This document shows, one piece after another, positions 34,001-47,143 of a stretch of DNA of 64,000 bases; position 1 is the first letter of the stretch; every line of letters starts with the position of its first letter. Origin of the DNA: Glandiceps talaboti (lineage: Eukaryota; Hemichordata; Enteropneusta; Spengelidae); NCBI RefSeq assembly GCF_964340395.1, contig NC_135558.1, forward strand, positions 16,616,771-16,680,770, given 5' to 3'. The position numbers and the translations under genes are program-made. Under the pieces are notes generated by a model. That model was not told the origin of the DNA, searched no databases, and saw only the letters and a list, made by a program, of their open reading frames with translations.

Positions 34001-36754
34001 AGAGACATACATAGTATTATTTGAGCTGTTTTGAAGTTTAGAATGGTTTGAAAACTTCTGTGGAGGTCATTTAAAATCCTGAGTCATGGAGTTACGCGCG
34101 CACAGACAGACAGACAGACAGATAGACAGTCGACCGTACCATACAGTACCGTACTGTACCGTACCATACAAGGAAGCAAACCGTTCTGATTTTGTTCACA
34201 TGTACCAGCTAATCACCATATTCAATGTTCTTTTGTTACTATACAGTCATATGATGAGTGTGTGTTACTCAGTAAAACTGAGTGTCAACTAGAGAAAGCT
34301 TACTACATTATCCCGTTCTTTTGCGGACAGGATCCACGTTGTAGGTAGGTTAACACAGTTCACCTTAATACAAAACCAGTCACACTTATTTTTGACTCGG
34401 CCCTTGCGATGGCGCATTTGTATAGATTATTATTACTTTTCTTACAGCTAGCTTGTGAATATGGGGTTTAAAATAGCGCCTTCTGTGACTTTGAAATATA
34501 AGACTTGTAAAGAAGCTCTACGGTATTTGATAGTAATCAGTCAAATAAGCAGAGCAATATACAACCATTTTTTTCGATTTCCAGGAAAACCTCTGCTGGT
34601 GCCATCACGAATACCGTCACTTTTTTGTCTTGAAATTTGTTAAAAGGTTAAGTCTTCGGTGGTATACAGTATACTACATTGGGATCCGTCCGTCCATTGG
34701 CACCTGTATCTCTGACATGAACAGGCCAAATTCACTCATTCAAACTTGGTACAAAGGGGGCACACCATACCACATTTTCAAATTTAGATGAAAAATGGCG
34801 GAAATATTTGTTGCAAAAATCTCCTGTATGCAAAATAGCTAGGGCACTATAATACAGGCAGACGTAGCTACAATGATTGTAGAGTTTGTTGTGATTTTGA
34901 GGGTTTATCTTCTGTTTTGTGCTTTTTTTTCGTTCCAGTGTTTAACTGGCAGCAACCGCTACAATTCTTTTAACTGTAAACGCAATTAGACAAGCGATTC
35001 AGATCTGAAACGCAAAGTTGGGCGGAATTTTCTGCTAAATTACAAAAAATTGGACATTTCCTTACATTTCCTAAATTTCCAACATTAATTACGGAGCCTT
35101 CAAGACCCACGAAATGTTCAGAAGTACCCCAATTTCCGTCAAAATCGGCAAATGCAGCATTTTGAAACGGGTAGTACGCTGACATCTCGTTCAATCACGC
35201 TTTCAGCGTGATCTCGTCTATTTGCAGGAATTGTAGCGTTCTCTTCCCGTTAAACATTGGAACGAAAAAAAACCCACAAAACAGAAGCAATACTCTCAAA
35301 ATCACAACAAACGCTACAATTATTGCAGCTAAGACAGACGATGTTCAGGTGTTTATCCTATATTATCAGACTAGGTCATACATTACAGTAAACATGTGTA
35401 TTATCTCGAGGCTCATATAAGTTTTGACTGAAGGCTCATAATATTTGTCTGAAACAAGTCAGTACACTTCTCGAGATATAACTCCAACGAAGACTAGTTG
35501 AATCATAGTTTTAGCATTATGCGTATAAACGTATGTATACATGTGTAAAAGTTATGTTAATTATGCACTCCGTAAGCACTACTAATATCACAAAAAGTAT
35601 GACGTACCAAAGCAGCTGATAAGCAAATAATTGATTTCTATGTTCTTGAATTTCATTATAGGGAACCAACGAGATGGTCATTAGACCAAGCTGTAAAGAA
35701 CGCCCTCAACGAGTATACTTTTATTGGGATTTTAGAAGATCTCGAAAATTCGATGAAATTATTAGAACGAATGTTACCACGGTACTTCAATAATGCGCCG
35801 ACGCATTTAAAATGTACGTACGTAATGTTGTTTTGTATTTCCTTATGCCACGATTCGTCATGTTGTGTCAGTCTTAAGAATCTCATTATATTACAATGAA
35901 AATAGCATCACCTGGAACAGATTATCCACGTCGTCTGGCGCAAACATTGATCAGACAATAGTTTTACTATCATTGCTACATTTTCCTTGCATATGACACA
36001 AAAAAATGAAAACAACATTCATGAGCTTTACAGGTCGGATGAGTCTTGTTAATTTCGATATATACATCAAATGTTGATATGTCTGAAGCATGCATTCTAA
36101 ACTGATGTTAACAAATTCATGAAATCGTCAATTATGCAAATGCCTAATTAATATTCATTGGATTTCTACCAACACCTACTCCGTAATTCCTTTCTTCCAT
36201 GAGAAAGACGTGTGCTGAGTTTCATTTCAATTGGCCCAGCTGTTGTGAAGAAAATGTTACACACATAAACACACTCAAACAAACCATAGACCCTCCACCC
36301 ACGGGTTTATGAACAAACACACACACACAAAGAAAGCAGACCGATAGATAGACACTCACTGTGACACACGCATCGATCCCTTTTCCACAACTCAGATGGT
36401 GACCCCCCCCCCCTTCCAAAAAAACCACCAATCCCAATAATTTGTGGTCATTCCCTAATGTAGCAATGATGGAGTGTAAAATTTGATTGGAGCCAGACGT
36501 TGCAATGTTTCGGATGACATGGTTTTAATCTCTGTGTTCACTAAATTGGCATACTCTGCATTCTATCATTACTCTTATTAGATATCAACGAACAAGGACG
36601 CCGTGACGGTATGCATGCATTAAAGAAGTCTGAAGCGCCACCATCGGCAGAAGTTGTTCAAATCATGAAAACACGATTAGCAATTGAATACGAATTCTAT
36701 GACGTGATCAAAGAACGCTTTACTTTATTGAAAAAACAGTACGGAATTTTATGA
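31057..36754 (+). CDS. UST: Uronyl 2-O-sulfotransferase-like protein, seven exons, 345 aa
   Basis: Predicted Golgi enzyme transferring sulfate from PAPS to the 2-O position of uronic acid in glycosaminoglycans (chondroitin/dermatan or heparan sulfate). Exons: 31057-31291, 32638-32789, 33464-33543, 33797-33944, 34247-34344, 35662-35813 and 36582-36754. All junctions are GT-AG, phases agree and the total is 1038 nt including TGA. Residues ~10-28 form a type II signal anchor. The 5'-phosphosulfate-binding loop is YNRVPKCGSRT (87-97). HVHWLNF (148-154) aligns with the catalytic-His region of 2-O-sulfotransferases. The 3'-phosphate-binding motif is INIIRDPLERHVSSYY (165-180). DECV and YIIPFFCGQDPRCR carry conserved cysteines. 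The C-terminus has EYEFYDVIKERF. Exon 2 uses the second of two AGs, which keeps the frame. Human UST is about 406 aa and lacks nothing found here; this protein is shorter at the C-terminus. Family membership is certain, orthology less so. Confidence 0.92.
32803..32950. repeat. Pentanucleotide array (ATGTC/ATATC)n in UST intron 2
   Basis: About 29 pentamer units in blocks of variants: ATATC, then ATGTT, ATGTC, ATGCC, again ATGTC and ATATC. It begins only 13 bases after the exon 2 donor. Confidence 0.9.
33186..33265. repeat. CAGA/CAAA tetranucleotide array in UST intron 2
   Basis: A run of CAGA units passing into CAAA units, with a few interruptions. It lies about 200 bases upstream of exon 3. 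Confidence 0.85.
34865..35331. mobile_element. Foldback element family B with central insertion (UST intron 5)
   Basis: The left arm (about 34865-34965) starts TAGCTACAATGATTGTAG and contains GTTGTGATTTTGAGGGTTTA. The right arm (about 35228-35331) is its reverse complement with few changes and ends AATTATTGCAGCTA. About 260 bases of unrelated sequence separate the arms. The compact copy at 58031-58214 has the arms almost adjacent. CAGACG flanks both sides and may be a target duplication. Confidence 0.7.
36110..36270 (-). repeat. Microsatellite-linked dispersed repeat, reverse-oriented copy (UST intron 6)
   Basis: In reverse complement this carries the tail found at 9926-10230, including CATTTGCATAATTGACGATT, TTAATATTCAT-like text, TTGAAATGAAACTCAGCACA and a terminal TGTGTGTTTATGTGTG. 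Nearby text CATAGACCCTCCACCCACG recurs inverted at 49937-49958. Confidence 0.45.
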
Positions 36755-36892
36755 TGATAACGTGTGTCATAAATTGTGTGCTATTGACATTTTAAATTAT
36801 GAAACCGTAAGAATTCATATATATTTTTGAGAAATGTTTATCATAATGACCGTTGGAAAACCACAAATATAGCGGGGATGTGAGTATGTGTG

Positions 36893-36937
<45 letters not shown>

Positions 36938-36954
36938 CCAATTGTTTGAATTTC

Positions 36955-37002
<48 letters not shown>
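36893..37002. repeat. TTG array (36893-36935) and GA array (36959-37002)
   Basis: Two adjacent microsatellites about 140 bases after the UST stop codon. The TTG run has about 14 units and the GA run 22 units. Confidence 0.9.
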
Positions 37003-37004
<2 letters not shown>

Positions 37005-37324
37005 ATCTTATCTTGTAATTTGTCATTTATCCCACCGAAAAGCTTTTAGCTTTATGCCATCTCTGAGTTGGGTTCACTAAGTACATTCCTTCAATTAACT
37101 AATGTTACAGCAAATGAAATCATCATAAAGATATGGTTAAATTATTCTATTTTTATCCTCAATAATAAAATTACACTGGCCCGTTGCTCTGTAGTATAGC
37201 TCATTCGTGTATCTATAAAATATATTTTACCTACTGTAATAAATAACATATGCCATACGCACAACTTTGTTTGGAAGTGTTTGGTGTGTTTATTATGTGT
37301 GAATGCAGGGTGTGCTTCTTTTTC

Positions 37325-37325
<1 letters not shown>

Positions 37326-37385
<60 letters not shown>

Positions 37386-37398
37386 AGAGAGAGAGAGA
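37326..37398. repeat. GA array interrupted by a G homopolymer
   Basis: GA units run from 37326, broken by an 11-base G run at about 37375-37385, then resume. Confidence 0.9.
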
Positions 37399-37399
37399 T

Positions 37400-39353
37400 C
37401 ATCCATTGGGTTTTCTTGATACTTAATTATCTTGAATAACATATAAATATAGTTTTGAAAAGCAGCCTAGCAATCATTATATTACAGTCTAAATTTTCAC
37501 TAATTTAATTCTATTTCTGTACCATTCAGGTAACATCTGGTGATATTCTCAAGCATAAAATCAACCAAGTTTACTCTCTTTTCCACAGAATCATAATCCA
37601 CTGCTGTGATGTATCCATGGCCCTCCAAGTTTAAATATCTATAATCGTTTCATAGAATCATCTAGTCCTATTTCTAAAACACCTGTTTGAGTAGCCACCA
37701 AAAAGAAATTGTCGTAACCTGTTGGTCAGTAACAGATAGAAAGGTTAAATATTTCAGTCATGGGAAATTGGTAAACGCAAAATGATCGCATCGCAGATGT
37801 GTGATTTGAGTTTAAAAATGTCATGTTTGGTATAAAAACGTAGAATCAAAAATATTGGCTAGATTGGTCTGAAATTTTAGTGGGAACGCTCTTCTTAGGG
37901 GTGTGTAAATTAAGAATTGTTCATGAAATGATGGACGGTATGCAAATTAAGTTTTAAAATGCGTCTTTGTCGTCAAAATTCTTCATATCCAAAACTACAC
38001 TGAGGGCGGATTGGGCTGAAATATATAGTAGGGAAGCATCTGGAGATGTTTAGATGGAGAAGTATTCACAACATGAAGATCCCATCAATGATATGCAAAT
38101 GATATCCAAATGATGTGCACAAATTTTGGTCAAAACCTTATATCTCATAAGCCCCATTCACCTGATGAATGGGACTGACATTTCTTTGGGATGTTTCCGG
38201 AGGTGTTATTCTGCAGCTGTATTCAAAATATGTTTACGTAATTAGTCATAGCAACCATGGTCACGCTCTTAACAACAGTCAAATGATATTGTGAAAATAA
38301 CAGCAGAGATGGATGGGTAGGTGAATAATCATCCCATTAATGTATGCAAATATTACTATCAACAGTGAAACCACGTCCATAGCAACATCCGAATGCTAGG
38401 GTATACAGCAAAGGTAACAACAGGGCTGGATTATCATTCCGCACTTATATGCCCAGCTACTAGCCCGTGCCAATACCAACAGTGAAATGATAATATATAT
38501 TACAAAGATAATAACATCGATAGTTAGACAAATGGATAAACATTTTTTGAATTGACGAATTAAGAATACAGTTGTGCTACAATGCCATTCGTGCTATTTT
38601 TAATGTACAAAACAGCATACACAAAATATCTTATGCAAAATATGCAACAAAAAGTCAGTCAAACAGGAGTCCTGAATTGCATACTTGCATGCAGACCTGC
38701 ATTTTGGGCGCTGGGGCATACAGTCCTAAATTTCATGACTTGCACATAGTCATGAATTCGGAGCTGCTGAGGCCCTTCTTCATAGGACTGCATGTTGACT
38801 GTATAGAAGCGTGATAACGGTTAATTTTGTATTCCTGTAGAAATTGTGAAGTCTTATGCTCAGTATTATGACACTTTGCGTGTTTGTAAATGAACTTGAA
38901 ACGAAAATACAAGTCCTACTTATCACATTTTTACAGCATCATTTTATGCAATTAAAGGCTATAAGGACAGGATTTATATGCATTTCAGAGCCACAACTAA
39001 ACAATATTCTTATGTTCAAGAGGTGAATGAACTTGTAGAAATTTACAAAATAATGTACATATTTAGAGAGATATTATGAATATTAATACTTTTACAAAGT
39101 TGTCATTCATTTAATGTATTTTGTCAATTTATCTTTATCTTGGCACTTGATTTTTTTCCCAAAATGCCTCTCCAAACCCTTACCCTGTTTGCATAAATTA
39201 ACATTCAAATAGAGTTCTTTATATATCAATATTTGTATATATTATCACAATTGCGTACAAATACACTCGAATTATGTATGTAAAAATGAATATTACCAAT
39301 AACTCTAAAATCAGGAAATATGTATACATACTAAGGGGAAGAAAAAAATAATG
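37400..39353. other. Non-genic stretch with a degenerate ~150-bp tandem repeat
   Basis: No gene is recognised. At about 37868, 38005 and 38160 related phrases occur: TTGGTCTGAAATTTTAGTGG, TTGGGCTGAAATATATAGTA and TGGGACTGACATTTCTTTGG. Each is followed by a TCTTAGGGG/ATCTGGAG/TTCCGGAGG-like segment and ATGCAAA. They appear to be ancient tandem units. Confidence 0.4.
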
Positions 39354-39424
39354 TGTTTCCAATTACATTGCCTCAGAGAATAAGGTAGGTAGGTAGGTAG
39401 GGAATTCCTTTTATCTTATTTTTT
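39354..39424. mobile_element. Partial copy of the GTGTTTCC element
   Basis: TGTGTTTCCAATTACATTGC, CTCAGAGAATAAGGTAGGTA and a TTTTATCTTATTTT end match the reverse complement of the element at 3188-3298. One end is missing. Confidence 0.45.
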
Positions 39425-40125
39425 TTAGATTTTAATGTTATTTATGTTTGAAAAATACTACTTCGACACAAAACAAAGACTATCTTAGTCAGGATACCCC
39501 TTCTGTGATAATTTGATGAAATGTGCATAGACATCGCTAGGGAGAGAAAACAGACATACATGAAGGTCAAGAAGACAAAGGGTTTCTTATCTTTTCGTTC
39601 TGAATTTTTATACAAATGTCTTGAAAAGGCAGGGCCTTTTTCGGGTTATCGGAATCATATTTTTTCGCCTAATGTGTTGTTTCCAAAGACTTTAAGGGAT
39701 AAGGGTATTTGTGATGTCATCACCCAGACATTATCCCAAAAACATTTGTGGGAAATCGCTAAATAATCAAATGACCAAAGACATGACAAGTGCACTACGG
39801 CTTCTTTTTAAGATTTCAAATGTAAGTAATTTAATACCGAGTTGTTATTTTATCACTGAAAATCATATGTACGTTGATAACAGTACTCACTAAAAGTGTA
39901 CTAAATGTTGAAATAAGTCTGTAGCTGTCTGAATTTTTCCCTAAAGTGTTGTGTCGTAATAAGGTGTGATAAAGCTCCGTTTTCAGCAGATCAATGTAAG
40001 AGCTTATGTGTTATGACCTGTTATTTCTCATTTTAAAAAAAATGTTCACAATAATGTTAAGTTTTACTTATTCTTACTTTGATGTACATTTGAGTTGTTT
40101 ATGTGACAGAAGATTGTATCTTGAT

Positions 40126-40129
<4 letters not shown>

Positions 40130-40182
<53 letters not shown>
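40130..40182. repeat. TA dinucleotide microsatellite
   Basis: A perfect TA array of about 26 units in an otherwise gene-free stretch between 39425 and 42089. Confidence 0.95.
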
Positions 40183-40184
<2 letters not shown>

Positions 40185-40384
40185 CCTGTGTTGTGTGTAA
40201 AACATGTTGATGGAGATAAACCACCCATCGTATTTTCATTTTAGACAAATATGATAAATCTTTTGACATTTGTACAGATGTAATTGTTTATTCATTTAGG
40301 ATATTATTTCAACCAGCACTGTATATATTCAAGTTGAGATATGTAAAATTGTTATAATGTAATAATGCAATAAACTGTAATGGA

Positions 40385-40800
40385 GAACTAGAACTGGTTG
40401 AGTTCTCGTTTTGCACTTGTTGGGAGACTGCTAGACACAAACTGGTGGAGCTCTAGATTTATAAAGGTTGGGGTTTGGGGACTAGATTGAGAGTAGCTGA
40501 GCTGTGGACTTAAAACTTACTGAGCTATAGACTCGAATGAGCTGGAGGCTAGTAGTCATGGAGGTATGAGTGAAGCAATTGGGACCTTCATGAACTAGTC
40601 GAGTTCTCTAGACTTGAATTATAGCAAAGCTTTAGACTAAGCTCTACAAGTTTAAAACCAGCTTAGGTTGGAGTTAGATTCAAACCGGCTAATATACTCT
40701 AGACTTGAACCAACCGAGTTCTCGATTTGGTATGTAGACTACAACTATATAAATTTGCACTGGTCAAACTCTATGATCTGACTCGACTTCTGGGATGCGA
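40385..40800. repeat. Highly degenerate short tandem repeat built on CTAGA/GAGCTC motifs
   Basis: Related phrases recur irregularly: AACTGGTTGAGTTCTCG, AACTGGTGGAGCTCTAGA, GTAGCTGAGCTGTGGACTT, TTACTGAGCTATAGACTCG, GTCGAGTTCTCTAGACTTGA and AACCGAGTTCTCGATT. Spacing varies from about 30 to 60 bases. I interpret it as an old minisatellite decayed by point mutation. The frame on the other strand at 40934-41155 lies outside it and is unrecognised. Confidence 0.45.
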
Positions 40801-42089
40801 TGCAACTTTACCAAAACACAAACATTGATTGATCGTCTCAGTCAATTCCCTGGAATGTTGGCCTTTCGGTCAAACAACAGCCTTTATTAAAAACTCATGA
40901 AGGTATTTGAAAATGAGTGTCTTTAGGTCATAGCTATTTGGCAACATCTTTCATAAGGCATGATAAGCTGTTATAATCCAATAAGGTTTTTCGTATACAT
41001 ATCAAAGACTTGCCAGTTACTTTATGGTCGAGATCTGTGTTCAGTAACAGCCTAAAGACTTCTCTTAGTGTTACTATCTCAAGTCGCTCTCCACTCCAAG
41101 ACAAGGGAGATGCAGTCAGAGGCACGGGAATGTATTTTGAATTTGAAATTATCACTTACAGCTCTGCTAAACCTAAGTGACTGGGTCGTATACATATAAA
41201 CCTTTGATATAAGTATGGTAATACATGAGGATGGTGGCCAATTACAAGTGCCTAATAAGTCAATATTAGATCCACTGTTCTCTGAATTTTTAGTATACAG
41301 TACATAGTTTTAATTTACAAATACATCATTCACATAGTAGGTGGTTTCAAGACATTTAATTTTGTATATTCAATATTGAGAACACAATATTTTAATGTTC
41401 AAGGCACACATTTTGTTCCTTTATGCGGAAAACTAGAAGTACAAAAATGTTAAGGCAATAATGATCCCAATCAACACACACCAAACCCTATTTCTATACC
41501 TATCCACGTACATATCTGTATCAGTTAGTCTGAGCATGGAAGTATAACCCCACAGTGATAATACCTCCATTGTCTGAGCTACTAATGAAAGCCTAAAAGT
41601 CGATTGTTAGTCACAAAATATGGCGACAACAAGAGATTGCGACACTACCACACCAGAGAGACTATAGCGTTTCAAGTAGGTGGCTATGTATATTTGACAT
41701 CTCGCACAACAATTTTTTGTTGGTAATAAAATATGACAAGAAATATTAGTGTTTCAATAAGGCAGCACCATGCATGTTTTTTGTTAAAATTACACAAAGT
41801 ACAGACACTGATAGTGTACATGTACATAAAATATAACATTTTATCTCACCGTCAACACAAATAAACTATTTAAAGTTGGAATTTTCCCTGTTTCATATAA
41901 CAGTGATGCTGATTTAATTTTTATATGCTTGAGTGCTATCAATGTCTGTATTTTATTTATTTTATGTGATTCATTCACAAAATGCCTTATGTCAGACAAA
42001 ATAAACATTTTGTCACCTAAATGATATGCTATAGTCTCTCTAGTTTGGTAGTAATTGTATTCTGTATAATGTGTATTATTAGATATGTT

Positions 42090-42375
42090 ATTCCCTAATA
42101 TTTTTCTTCGTTCAGCCAAGGAAAATATGAATGATCTAAGGGGCCTTGTCATTACGAGTAGTGACAACACATAGGTCACAAGCATTTTCTGGCTGAATGA
42201 AGAAAAATATAGGGGAATAATATAATTATACCATCACCAGTAATATGAAAACAAAAAGCAGGGAAAGTAATGGCCATTTTGAATGTTTTGACTCATATTT
42301 CAAACACAGCAGAACCAGTGATGTAGACACGCATTGTCGTGATGTAGAACGACCAGAGAATATATTCCATATTTT
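42090..42375 (+). mobile_element. Non-autonomous hairpin element family C, copy 1
   Basis: The left part is a foldback: AATATTTTTCTTCGTTCAGC and GATCTAAGGGGCCTTGTCA, followed by the inverted TGACAACACATAGGTCAC and GCTGAATGAAGAAAAATAT. The right part (CACCAGTAATAT, TTTTGACTCATATTT, ACACAGCAGAACCAGTGA, ATGTAGAACGACC) matches copy 2 at 43270-43605 in inverted orientation. No coding capacity. Confidence 0.65.
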
Positions 42376-43078
42376 TTGTTGAACCTGTGACTCGTGCATG
42401 GTATAATAGTTGAAATGTTACACATTCGTATTCTTAATTTGATTTCTATTCTTCTTTCTTCATTCAGCACTCACATTCACTCTAAACATGTATGATTTTA
42501 AAAACTGTGTTACAGATCAAAGTACACATAACAGACCTGTTACCAGTTCCCAGATACATTGTGCATCTCTCCATACAATGCCATGTATTGTGTATGCACT
42601 GAGGAGTTTGCACACGCTACTCAGGGGGATGATTGTCACCTGACCTTACCCTGGGTTCACCCGTAAAATCTCTCTCTCTATCATTGATGGTGTTTAGTCT
42701 TTGTTCTATAAAATCACTCATAATCAAAGCGATCAACATATGTTTCCATCATTTCTTGGTAAAAATATTATTTCAAAGTTACTAAAAGACAAAACAAGAC
42801 TAAATATAACATAAGCGAGGTTATCTCGCACGATGCATCTTGGAACCGGAAAAATCAGCTGTTATAATTCATATGGTCACTTTAATATGAACGCTGCACT
42901 GTATATCCAAGTTACATCTACTGAAACTATAATATACAGAAGATGGGATGGATATCTGTTTTAGCACATACCAACGTCCTTAATAAAACAATCTGAGTAC
43001 TCTTTGTTAGTGTATTTCATACATTATAGTTACGGTATGTGGCAAATTTCACAATGGGCAAGTATTCTAATTTTCAAT
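42376..43078. other. Non-genic stretch, probable 3' UTR region of KYAT at its right end
   Basis: This lies downstream of the kynurenine aminotransferase stop codon on the minus strand. No separate gene was recognised and no confident polyadenylation signal was assigned. Confidence 0.35.
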
Positions 43079-46000
43079 TCACTTCTTAGCATCATCCATG
43101 GACTTTTTCCATTCCTTGATGATTTTCTCGGCTTTGTCTAAAGTACTGTCCTCCTGAGGAAAAATAAAAACACATGGATATTAGCTATGGTGGCATATAT
43201 CTTTTAGAACACACATAAAATATTCCCCAACAATGTATTAACTCGTAATCATACCATGCATAAGCTAAGTTGAACCAAAATATATGGAATTTATACCATG
43301 GCTGTTCTACATCATGACAACGCGCCTATGTCATGACGATGTGTGTCTACGTCACTGGTTCTGCTGTGTTCAAAATATGAGTCAAAAGATTCAAAATTCT
43401 CATTATTTTTCCTGATATTTCTTTGATATTACTGGTGCTGGTATAATTATGTTACATTCCAATATTTTTCTCCATTCTGTTGTAAAATACTTCTGACCTA
43501 AGGGTTTTGTCACTACTCATCTTGTGACTCTTAGTGACAAAGCCCCTTAGGTCACTCGTATTTTCCTTGGATAAACAATGGGGAATATTGGAGAATAAAA
43601 TCTACTTATTCTTTTTACATGAAATATTTCATATTTCAGCATAAATATTATTTCATGTTTCTACACATCAATGCCCCAATTATCATTTGACAATACAGAA
43701 TACAAACAACTTACCTTGATGAAACAAAACCTGATGTAGTTCTCTCCTAAATGTTTATGTTCCTTGCTATAAAATGCACTGGGTGGAATAGCACCAATTC
43801 CCTGAATAAAAATAAACATCATTACAGGCAAAGACAATATAATATAGAACTGATCCTATGCAACCAGCAATCCCGAGGTGTATAATTCAACCTAGTTGTA
43901 AACTTGTATATATGGGAATCTGGCAAGGCACAGGTTGTTTTGTGATGTTATACACTCACAGAGGGTGCAAGTATGGTTTGCTCCCAGGTGCAACAAGTAT
44001 AAAAGAATCAACATGCCACACAGGTCTGCACAAGAGCAACAATTGCATATTTCTTGAAGCAATTTAGGTAAGCACTATTTTAAAATTATCATATGGTAAA
44101 TGGAGTGGGTCAGGCTCCCTCTTATAAGAATATGCCAGTCTGAAACTAACTATACCATATATGACTGGTGTACATTTCATTTACATGTTTTTAATAAAAT
44201 ATCATGTAAACTGCTTTGTAGCCAAAGTGATATTATCTAATATACATGAATATAAAACAATATCAAATCATGTTCATACTTTATTCTTGATGAGCCATCT
44301 GGCCAACTTGTAATCTTTCCCTCCATCTCCTACCTCTGGATCATCCAAGTCAATTTCTGAAAGAAAATTATTTTTTAGAAATTTCAAGAATCTTGAATCT
44401 AGGATATTTCACATTAACATGTTTCATTTTCCCGTCGGTAAAAAAGGAGAACTTTAAATATGGTCACATGTACATGTCCTATCATCTTGGGAATAAAAGT
44501 TGTAAGTTTATGTTGTTAACTTGTTCCACAATACTCCTATACCCATCTAAGTTCAAACCAAGAAAGAATATCAGGGATCAACAGGGGAAATATTTTTCAA
44601 ATACTGGTTAAAATTATCTTAAATTTAAGTCATTGAAGAATCCAAAATATTTGCCAAATACTGTGATAACTCAAAGAACAAAAGAGAATCAATTTCAATA
44701 ACAAAAGAGAATCAATTTTGCAGAAAACAGACAGTGAAACCACAGATTTCCTTTCACCGTTTCACAGGGACCTGGAGGAAGCTTACAGTTGATAAATTCA
44801 ATTAAGATAGTTTTATGAAAGTAGCCATGTGGATTATTTATTTGGGATTTTTAATTCATAAAAAACTTTTCTATGTTTGTCTACTTGAAAAAAACAATGT
44901 GAAATAACATATACGAAGTTCTTGTTTGTATGTGTCAATAAATTACAAAAAGATGCAAAAAAGTGTAAAAACTTTGTTGAATTGTGCGTACAACAATAAA
45001 CATTTTACACATTTTTTAATGTTTTGTAATCTATTAAGTTACAAAACAAGGACTTGGCATTTGTCATTTCACATTGGGTTTTTTTCAAGTAGAAAAACAT
45101 ACTAAAGTTGTTTTATAAATTATAAATCCAAAATAAATACCCCAATTCTCATCCATACAGCCACTTTCATTAATCCCTTGGATGCATGCATTCTTTCTTT
45201 AAAGGCCTATTTTAGATAAGGGTTATGATGTAGCAGTGCAAAATTGTTGTTTGACAGAGCCTTTGAAAAAGTTCTAGACAAAAAGAGCAATTTGTAATCC
45301 TCATAGCTCTACTTATAAGATAGCATGACCCACGATTTAAACATAGTCCTTTTATACTACAAACTTACCAACACTGGATGTGTCTGCCATCATAAAGTAG
45401 CCTCCCTCTGGCATAAAGGGAACCAAACCAACTTCTGACAGCATTTTTGCCATTCTTGCTCTCTTTCCTTCAAGCATTGATGCAAGCTCCTTGAAGTAAG
45501 AATCTGGTTTGTCAAGACGTTCAATCTCTGTCTCAAAACCAATAGCAGCAGCCTCCTACAAAAAGAAATACTTGGAATATTATATCCCAAGTAACTATAA
45601 CTTCTATTTCTAAATTTATTTTTGAAAATAAAATACACTAATTCGTTACTCTAAATGATTAATTTATGCTGATCATTTAAATACATCATAGTTACTGTTG
45701 GCAAGGTGTACACTTGCTTGATGACCATATGTAAATAGTCAAGAATTAGATAAAACAGTTAATTCGTAAGTCACCAAATTTAACATTGTAAGACATGCTG
45801 ATAAGGTTTGATCAACAGCTGATACACACTTCAAAAACTTCAATAACTCCCAAAAAAGTTAAAAGTAAGGGTTAACTATAATGAAAAATACCACTTTAGT
45901 TACAGAAGCTGGGCTGCAATGAAAATATTGAATGAATGTCGTTAGCAATTTCAGTGCTAGTTCCACACAAGTTTGAATGATTTGGAACTTGGGAACAGCA

Positions 46001-47101
46001 TGTTTGGTGATACGGTCCTGTTATATATTTTGTTTCTACTTTTATTAGTCAAAATTGATAGAATGAAGAGAGTCTGTTCCAAATAACCTCTCTTTCATCT
46101 ACCGATATTTTAATTACACACAGATAATCTTCATCAGGATTAGACCAGTGTACACAATGACAACGGATTGAAAATTATGGTGAGGGGCAATTACTTCCAA
46201 TATCATTGTGGATATGGAGCAGGTGGTCATCCACTTATGGTGACCAACCACATCAACTGGCTAGGCGATTGCTAGAATAAGCCATTTTTCATCTCACAAC
46301 AGATTTCAAAAGTTCTTGCATGAGCCATTGCATCCATAGCAACCACACATTTGAGGGTGGTTAAGTTGAAAGTATCAAATGCTTAGCAACACTGCTCTTC
46401 TCAACATCATTGCACATGGCCACATCAAATGCTTGACTGCGATCACACGTTTGGCAACTGTTGATGCTAGGCATTTTTGCGTATCTCGTGAAATCTGCAA
46501 TGAGGCGTAAAATTCCTTATTGTCTTTGCTGAATGAAAATGAGGACCTGAAGTGAGAAATCATGAATGTATAAACTCACCTGCAGGGGTGTTGCTATGGT
46601 GTACAAACTGTTTTGATGGACAGTCATCAGTGGCTTGATCAAATGCGCTGGACCAATAGACCAACCAAGCTGAGTGAAAAAGGTGACAAAATTTGAAATT
46701 GGTTTATGATGTTTAAGAACAAACTAACATAACAATATCTTTGCATACCCTTTATAAAGATTTTTATATCATATCATACCATAATATCATATATTATCAT
46801 ATATTATCATATCATATCATATCATATCATACAAACAGAGGCTAATTTTGATGTCATTGATAATGAGGTGTGAAGTAGCCCATAAAAGATTTAAAATGAT
46901 TTCATGACATCAATAAAATAATAACCTTTCATTTCTAGGGTGAGTCAAAGCATTTTCTCACACCATGAATCATGTTTTTGATACACAACACACATCTCTG
47001 ATGTGATCATTTTAATTTGAACAATTTCTCATCTACATGCCCCAAGTAATGTCCCCATCAAATACCAAGGCAATTGGTCTGAGGGTTCTTGATTTTACGT
47101 C

Positions 47102-47143
<42 letters not shown>

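Noticed and set aside
41841-42185. 114-codon minus-strand frame
   Set aside because: Much of it is the hairpin element family C, and it matches no known family.
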